Shown here: piece by piece, positions 43,843 through 44,089 of the stretch | How positions within the stretch are numbered: position 1 is the first letter of the stretch | How the letters are laid out: the number at the start of each line of letters is the position of its first letter | Source: Aliagarivorans taiwanensis DSM 22990 | GTDB lineage: Bacteria > Pseudomonadota > Gammaproteobacteria > Enterobacterales > Celerinatantimonadaceae | Assembly: GCF_000429505.1 (NCBI RefSeq) | Contig: NZ_AUBZ01000013.1 | Coordinates: forward strand, 67,545 to 111,633 | Direction of reading: 5' to 3' | DNA: 44,089 nucleotides | Made by a program: the position numbers and the translations under genes | Notes under the pieces: model-generated | Told to the model about the DNA's origin: nothing | Databases searched by the model: none | What the model saw: only the letters and a program-made list of their open reading frames with translations

Positions 43843-44089
43843 TCGATAAGGTAGAAGACTGTTTGAAATAACTTGAGTGAGCAAGACCGGCGGCAGCGGT
43901 GAGAGCAACCCTCGACGGCGTTAGGCGAAACAACACGTTTATTACTCGCGCTCCTAGACTGAGGCTCGGCTCCAACGGCGCAAACAAGCCATGCGCTGAG
44001 GGATCCCCTCATAATTCTGTGAAAACATAGCTGTTTTTTCTCAGCTGCCGGATAAATGCCAGTATCGCCCATTTTATGTCTCGAACTTT
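43843..44089 (+). ncRNA. Candidate guide (bridge/seek) RNA region of the IS110-family element
   Basis: This 247-base stretch has no supportable ORF. IS110-family recombinases use a noncoding RNA from an end of the element to choose targets; in the IS1111 subgroup it comes from the 3' side. Hairpins here include TGAGGG-ATC-CCCTCA (43997-44011) and an AGCTG/CAGCT pair near 44028-44046. GGCGTTAGGC (43917-43926) resembles an attC core. The RNA itself is inferred from family knowledge, not seen directly. Confidence 0.4.

Larger units (their letters stand above)
42640..44089 (+). mobile_element. IS110-family insertion sequence, right end not identified
   Basis: The element surrounds the transposase. 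The left boundary lies in 42600-42641, where the NUDIX cassette leader ends, but no exact end or target duplication can be fixed; IS110 elements often have none. The noncoding 3' part runs at least to 44089 with no boundary seen. The short 5' and long 3' noncoding regions suggest the IS1111 subgroup, some members of which insert into integron attC sites. The position beside cassettes fits that. Confidence 0.6.

Noticed and set aside
43592-43849. Separate 85-codon gene after the transposase
   Set aside because: It is in another frame from the transposase continuation, which clearly encodes the missing C-terminus.

Overview
The window looks like a chromosomal segment of a free-living, probably marine, gammaproteobacterium. 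The housekeeping genes (hcp-hcr, fbp, purT, cdd, sbcB, pyrC, hrpA, a GltS-family symporter, a bfd-type ferredoxin, a SulA-like SOS inhibitor) match that class in length and motifs. Relatives of Shewanella, Ferrimonas, Aeromonas or Vibrio fit best. Support comes from a Mrp antiporter with a fused A-B subunit, Na+/phosphate symporters, a secreted starch-type enzyme and Vibrio-like attC repeats. The species cannot be named from sequence alone.

Layout. Positions 1-2151 hold the C-terminal part of a large secreted, probably amylolytic protein with PKD and carbohydrate-binding modules. A Na+/Pi symporter gene follows (2553-3716); a close paralogue lies at 13198-14340. On the minus strand, hcp-hcr (3790-6609) encode the nitrosative-stress hybrid-cluster protein and its reductase, with a large palindrome upstream. 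A purine/allantoin block follows: allantoinase PuuE, a MITE-like hairpin element, a hydantoin/allantoin racemase, a GntR/FCD regulator and a divergent NCS1 permease (6974-11228). Next come a DUF4336 protein, a LysE-type exporter, and a six-gene Mrp/Pha cation-proton antiporter operon (14406-20194) whose phaD gene carries a one-base frameshift.

From 20329 to 40932 the content is mostly core: a YfeK-like protein, the GltS-family symporter, the SulA-like gene with two LexA boxes, fbp, a DUF1853 gene, a NIF3-like gene, bfd, a cdd-purT-unknown operon, a cytoplasmic GH36 alpha-galactosidase, sbcB, an HD-GYP response regulator, pyrC, hrpA and a short Rdx (SelT/W/H-like) gene overlapping the hrpA stop codon.

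The right end (41018-44089) is accessory. Two imperfect copies of a long attC site on the minus strand delimit gene cassettes of low GC content. One cassette holds a divergent TetR regulator and a small membrane protein with two palindromic operators. The next holds a NUDIX hydrolase gene with one internal stop codon. An IS110-family element follows, its transposase also interrupted by one stop codon. Its long 3' non-coding end is a candidate guide (bridge/seek) RNA locus and contains an attC-core-like motif. The cassettes read leftward, so an integron integrase, if there is one, should lie to the right of this window.
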